Source of the DNA: Candidatus Iainarchaeum sp.
GTDB lineage: Archaea > Iainarchaeota > Iainarchaeia > Iainarchaeales > JAAZKV01
NCBI GenBank assembly: GCA_028691435.1
Contig: JAQUZG010000006.1
Span: 6,998-38,582 of the forward strand
Reading direction: 5' to 3'
Length of the DNA stretch: 31,585 bases
Positions 30,052-31,585 of the stretch are shown here, piece after piece. How positions within the stretch are numbered: the first letter of the stretch is position 1; each line of letters starts with the position of its first letter. Made by a program: the position numbers and the translations under genes. The notes under the pieces are model-generated. The model ran no database searches. It was not told the DNA's origin and saw nothing but the letters and a program-made list of their open reading frames with translations.

Positions 30052-30546
30052 ATGAATTTAAGCACAATTTTAAATACTGAAATTCTAAAAAATAGTATGT
30101 TAACTAAATTAAATTTACTTAATTCATTTTTATTTAAACAAACAAATATTTTTTCAAATGGACTTGGCGTTGGATTAATTATTGCGAGTTTATTTTATGC
30201 TGTTCTTTATTCTGAATTAATTGGAAAAACGGATAAACCCCATGAGAAAGCAATTCAAATACTTTGGCCATTAATTGCAGTACAATTGGCCCTAAATATA
30301 ATGAAATTATCTAATGAAGTATTAAATTTATTTTCATTAGTTATTCTTACACCCATATTATTAAAGCATTATTTAAAATTTGACAATTTATTAATATTGA
30401 CAATCACAGTAAAATTAATTATTCTAATTTTTATATTAAATATTACAATTTTAAGTATTGGAGTTTTAATTATTATTGCATTAATTATTCTTAATTTAGG
30501 TTATTATGAAGTAAATAAAAAATTAAATGATAAAGAAAAAAAGTGA
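30052..30546 (+). CDS. Small integral membrane protein of unknown function (164 aa)
   Basis: I recognise no family. After a polar N-terminus come about five hydrophobic segments: GLGVGLIIASLFYAVLYSEL, IQILWPLIAVQLALNIMK, LFSLVILTPILL, LLILTITVKLIILIFILN and ILSIGVLIIIALIILNLGYY. It ends with a charged tail (KKLNDKEKK). ATG 30052 follows AAGTGA; the upstream open frame from 29986 runs through the tRNA gene and is not coding. It probably forms an operon with the GNAT gene, whose ribosome site overlaps this stop codon. Confidence 0.65.
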   Translation: MNLSTILNTEILKNSMLTKLNLLNSFLFKQTNIFSNGLGVGLIIASLFYAVLYSELIGKTDKPHEKAIQILWPLIAVQLALNIMKLSNEVLNLFSLVILTPILLKHYLKFDNLLILTITVKLIILIFILNITILSIGVLIIIALIILNLGYYEVNKKLNDKEKK

Positions 30547-30550
30547 AAAT

Positions 30551-30988
30551 ATGCAAATCAAAAAAATTACAGAAAAAGACATAATTGAATTAAATAAAAT
30601 TATAAAAACAGAATTTAGTTATACTAATTTTACTAATGATAAATTAATAGAAAAAATAAATTTATCAAATTTTTATTTAATTAAATTAATTGATAAAAGT
30701 AAATTGATTGGATTTTTAGAAATTGAACAAATTGACAATGAAAAGGCAAGATTAAATGCAATATATATTGATAATAAATATCGAAGAAAAGGATTAGCAA
30801 CTAAATTAATTAATAATGGATTAAAACAATCAAAAAAAAATGGAATAAAAACTATTTTTTTACTTGTTAAAGAAAAAAATGATATTGCAAAAAAAGTTTA
30901 TGAAAAAAATGGTTTCAACTACACTAAAGAACATGATAAAATAATTGAAAACTCAGTTATTGAAATTTATGAAAAAACTTTATTTTAA
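30551..30988 (+). CDS. GNAT-family N-acetyltransferase (145 aa)
   Basis: This is a typical GNAT domain. IGFLEIEQIDNEKARLNAIY gives strands 3-4; DNKYRRKGLATKLINNGL is motif A, the acetyl-CoA pyrophosphate loop R-x-x-G-x-A. IKTIFLLVKEKNDIAKKVYE and KNGFNYTKEH form motif B and the final strands. The pattern (LLV..N..A...YEK.GF) is RimI-like, so N-terminal protein acetylation is possible, but the substrate cannot be told. ATG 30551 is chosen because GTGA sits just upstream; an ATG at 30527 lies within the previous gene. Confidence 0.85.
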   Translation: MQIKKITEKDIIELNKIIKTEFSYTNFTNDKLIEKINLSNFYLIKLIDKSKLIGFLEIEQIDNEKARLNAIYIDNKYRRKGLATKLINNGLKQSKKNGIKTIFLLVKEKNDIAKKVYEKNGFNYTKEHDKIIENSVIEIYEKTLF

Positions 30989-31026
30989 ACAAATTTAATT
31001 AGATATTAAATAAATTAAAAATTAGT

Positions 31027-31585
31027 TTAATATTTTTTTGAAAATGTGCCTTTTGCTTTGTTTTCACTAAACCCAAAAAATAAATCTGGCCCAGAAACAA
31101 AAACATCACATCCTGATTTATTAGCTATTGACAATGCACTCAATTTTGTAAAAATTCCACCACGCCCACCAGTTGATGTTTGACCCATTTTACAAATTTG
31201 ATTTGCATCTGATAAATCAGAAATTATTTCACCATCTTTCCCAATAATACCATTTTTAGTAGTCAAAAAAACAAGTAAATTAGCATTTAATTTTTCAGCA
31301 ATTAACGCTGACAAAATATCATTATCTGAAAAAACACCATCTTTTCTTAGTTCATCTATTGCAACAACATCATTTTCATTTATGATTGGAACTACATTAT
31401 TTTCAAATAAAAAATTTATTGTATGTTTTATATTTTCAAGACCTAATTTATTATTTAAATCATTTTGTGAAATTAAAATTTGAGCACAAATTATACCAAA
31501 CAAATCAAATCTACTTATATACTCTCTCATTAATTCAACTTGGCCAATCGCTGCTAATCCTTGTTGTTTTATAATTTGTTCATCA
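31027..31585 (-). CDS. proB: Glutamate 5-kinase-like amino acid kinase (partial, N-terminus beyond window)
   Basis: The frame stays open to the right edge, adding EQIIKQQGLAAIGQVELM before the first internal Met, so the N-terminus lies outside the window. The amino acid kinase fold is evident: QGLAAIGQVELMREY, NNVVPIINENDVVAIDELR (substrate/ATP region of ProB), FSDNDILSALIAEKLNANLL, TKNGIIG, and STGGRGGIFTKLSALSIANK, matching the ProB GTGGM-x-TKxxAA-x-xA pattern. The protein ends at FSKKY with no PUA domain. Glutamate 5-kinase starts proline synthesis by phosphorylating glutamate. Other amino acid kinases are possible, but the sequence order fits ProB best. Confidence 0.78.
   Translation of the reverse strand, partial: DEQIIKQQGLAAIGQVELMREYISRFDLFGIICAQILISQNDLNNKLGLENIKHTINFLFENNVVPIINENDVVAIDELRKDGVFSDNDILSALIAEKLNANLLVFLTTKNGIIGKDGEIISDLSDANQICKMGQTSTGGRGGIFTKLSALSIANKSGCDVFVSGPDLFFGFSENKAKGTFSKKY

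Overview
The window is very AT-rich and reads as a piece of an archaeal chromosome. The archaeal markers are a group II chaperonin (thermosome), Alba, a Sec61-beta-type translocon subunit, KaiC-family ATPases, class III (type IV prepilin) signal peptides, a form III-like RuBisCO, tRNAs without an encoded CCA, and TATA boxes placed about 25 bases before start codons (leaderless transcripts). The low GC, short intergenic gaps, bacterial-type guanylate kinases and a tRNA-Ile with anticodon UAU suggest a small-genome DPANN-type archaeon (Woesearchaeota/Pacearchaeota-like). That placement is an inference from gene content, not a phylogeny.

Layout. 1-2867: two overlapping genes for secreted proteins; the downstream one has MopE-type Asp/Cys repeats and runs off the left edge. 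2868-3249: noncoding cluster of a dispersed two-hairpin element. 3250-3723: small winged-helix regulator with a double dyad over its own promoter. 3783-5234: RuBisCO-family protein in which two catalytic lysines are replaced. 5306-5596: Alba. 5806-7681: two related membrane-anchored proteins. 7816-7992: Sec61-beta. 8162-11201: tRNA-Ile(UAU) followed by ileS. 11337-12032: MscS-related membrane protein. 12112-13340: two tandem, diverged guanylate kinases. 13466-15091: thermosome. 15314-15868: COG2112-type kinase. 15929-16705: protein with two histone-fold/coiled-coil modules.

16876-26170 is one long leftward operon for a type IV pilus-like machine. In order of transcription it holds a secretion ATPase with an unusual repeat-bearing N-terminal extension, two TadC/FlaJ-type platform proteins, and seven prepilin-like proteins. 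Divergent from it, 26334-28988 is a four-gene rightward operon: two mutually similar proteins that look like KaiC/RecA folds without a P-loop, flanking a membrane-anchored extracellular-domain protein and a coiled-coil membrane protein. An intact KaiC ATPase (29010-29789) converges on it. Together these look like one pilus/archaellum-like system with its own regulatory ATPase set. 29953-30988 carries tRNA-Pro(UGG), a small membrane protein and a GNAT acetyltransferase. The right edge cuts a glutamate 5-kinase-like gene.

Most notable points: (1) RuBisCO with Asn at the carbamylation-lysine position and Arg at the loop 6 lysine; (2) a double histone-fold/coiled-coil protein; (3) the pilus locus with a recently duplicated repeat in its ATPase and P-loop-less KaiC-like partners; (4) a dispersed 3' two-hairpin element with compensatory changes; (5) a tRNA-Ile(UAU)-ileS pair.
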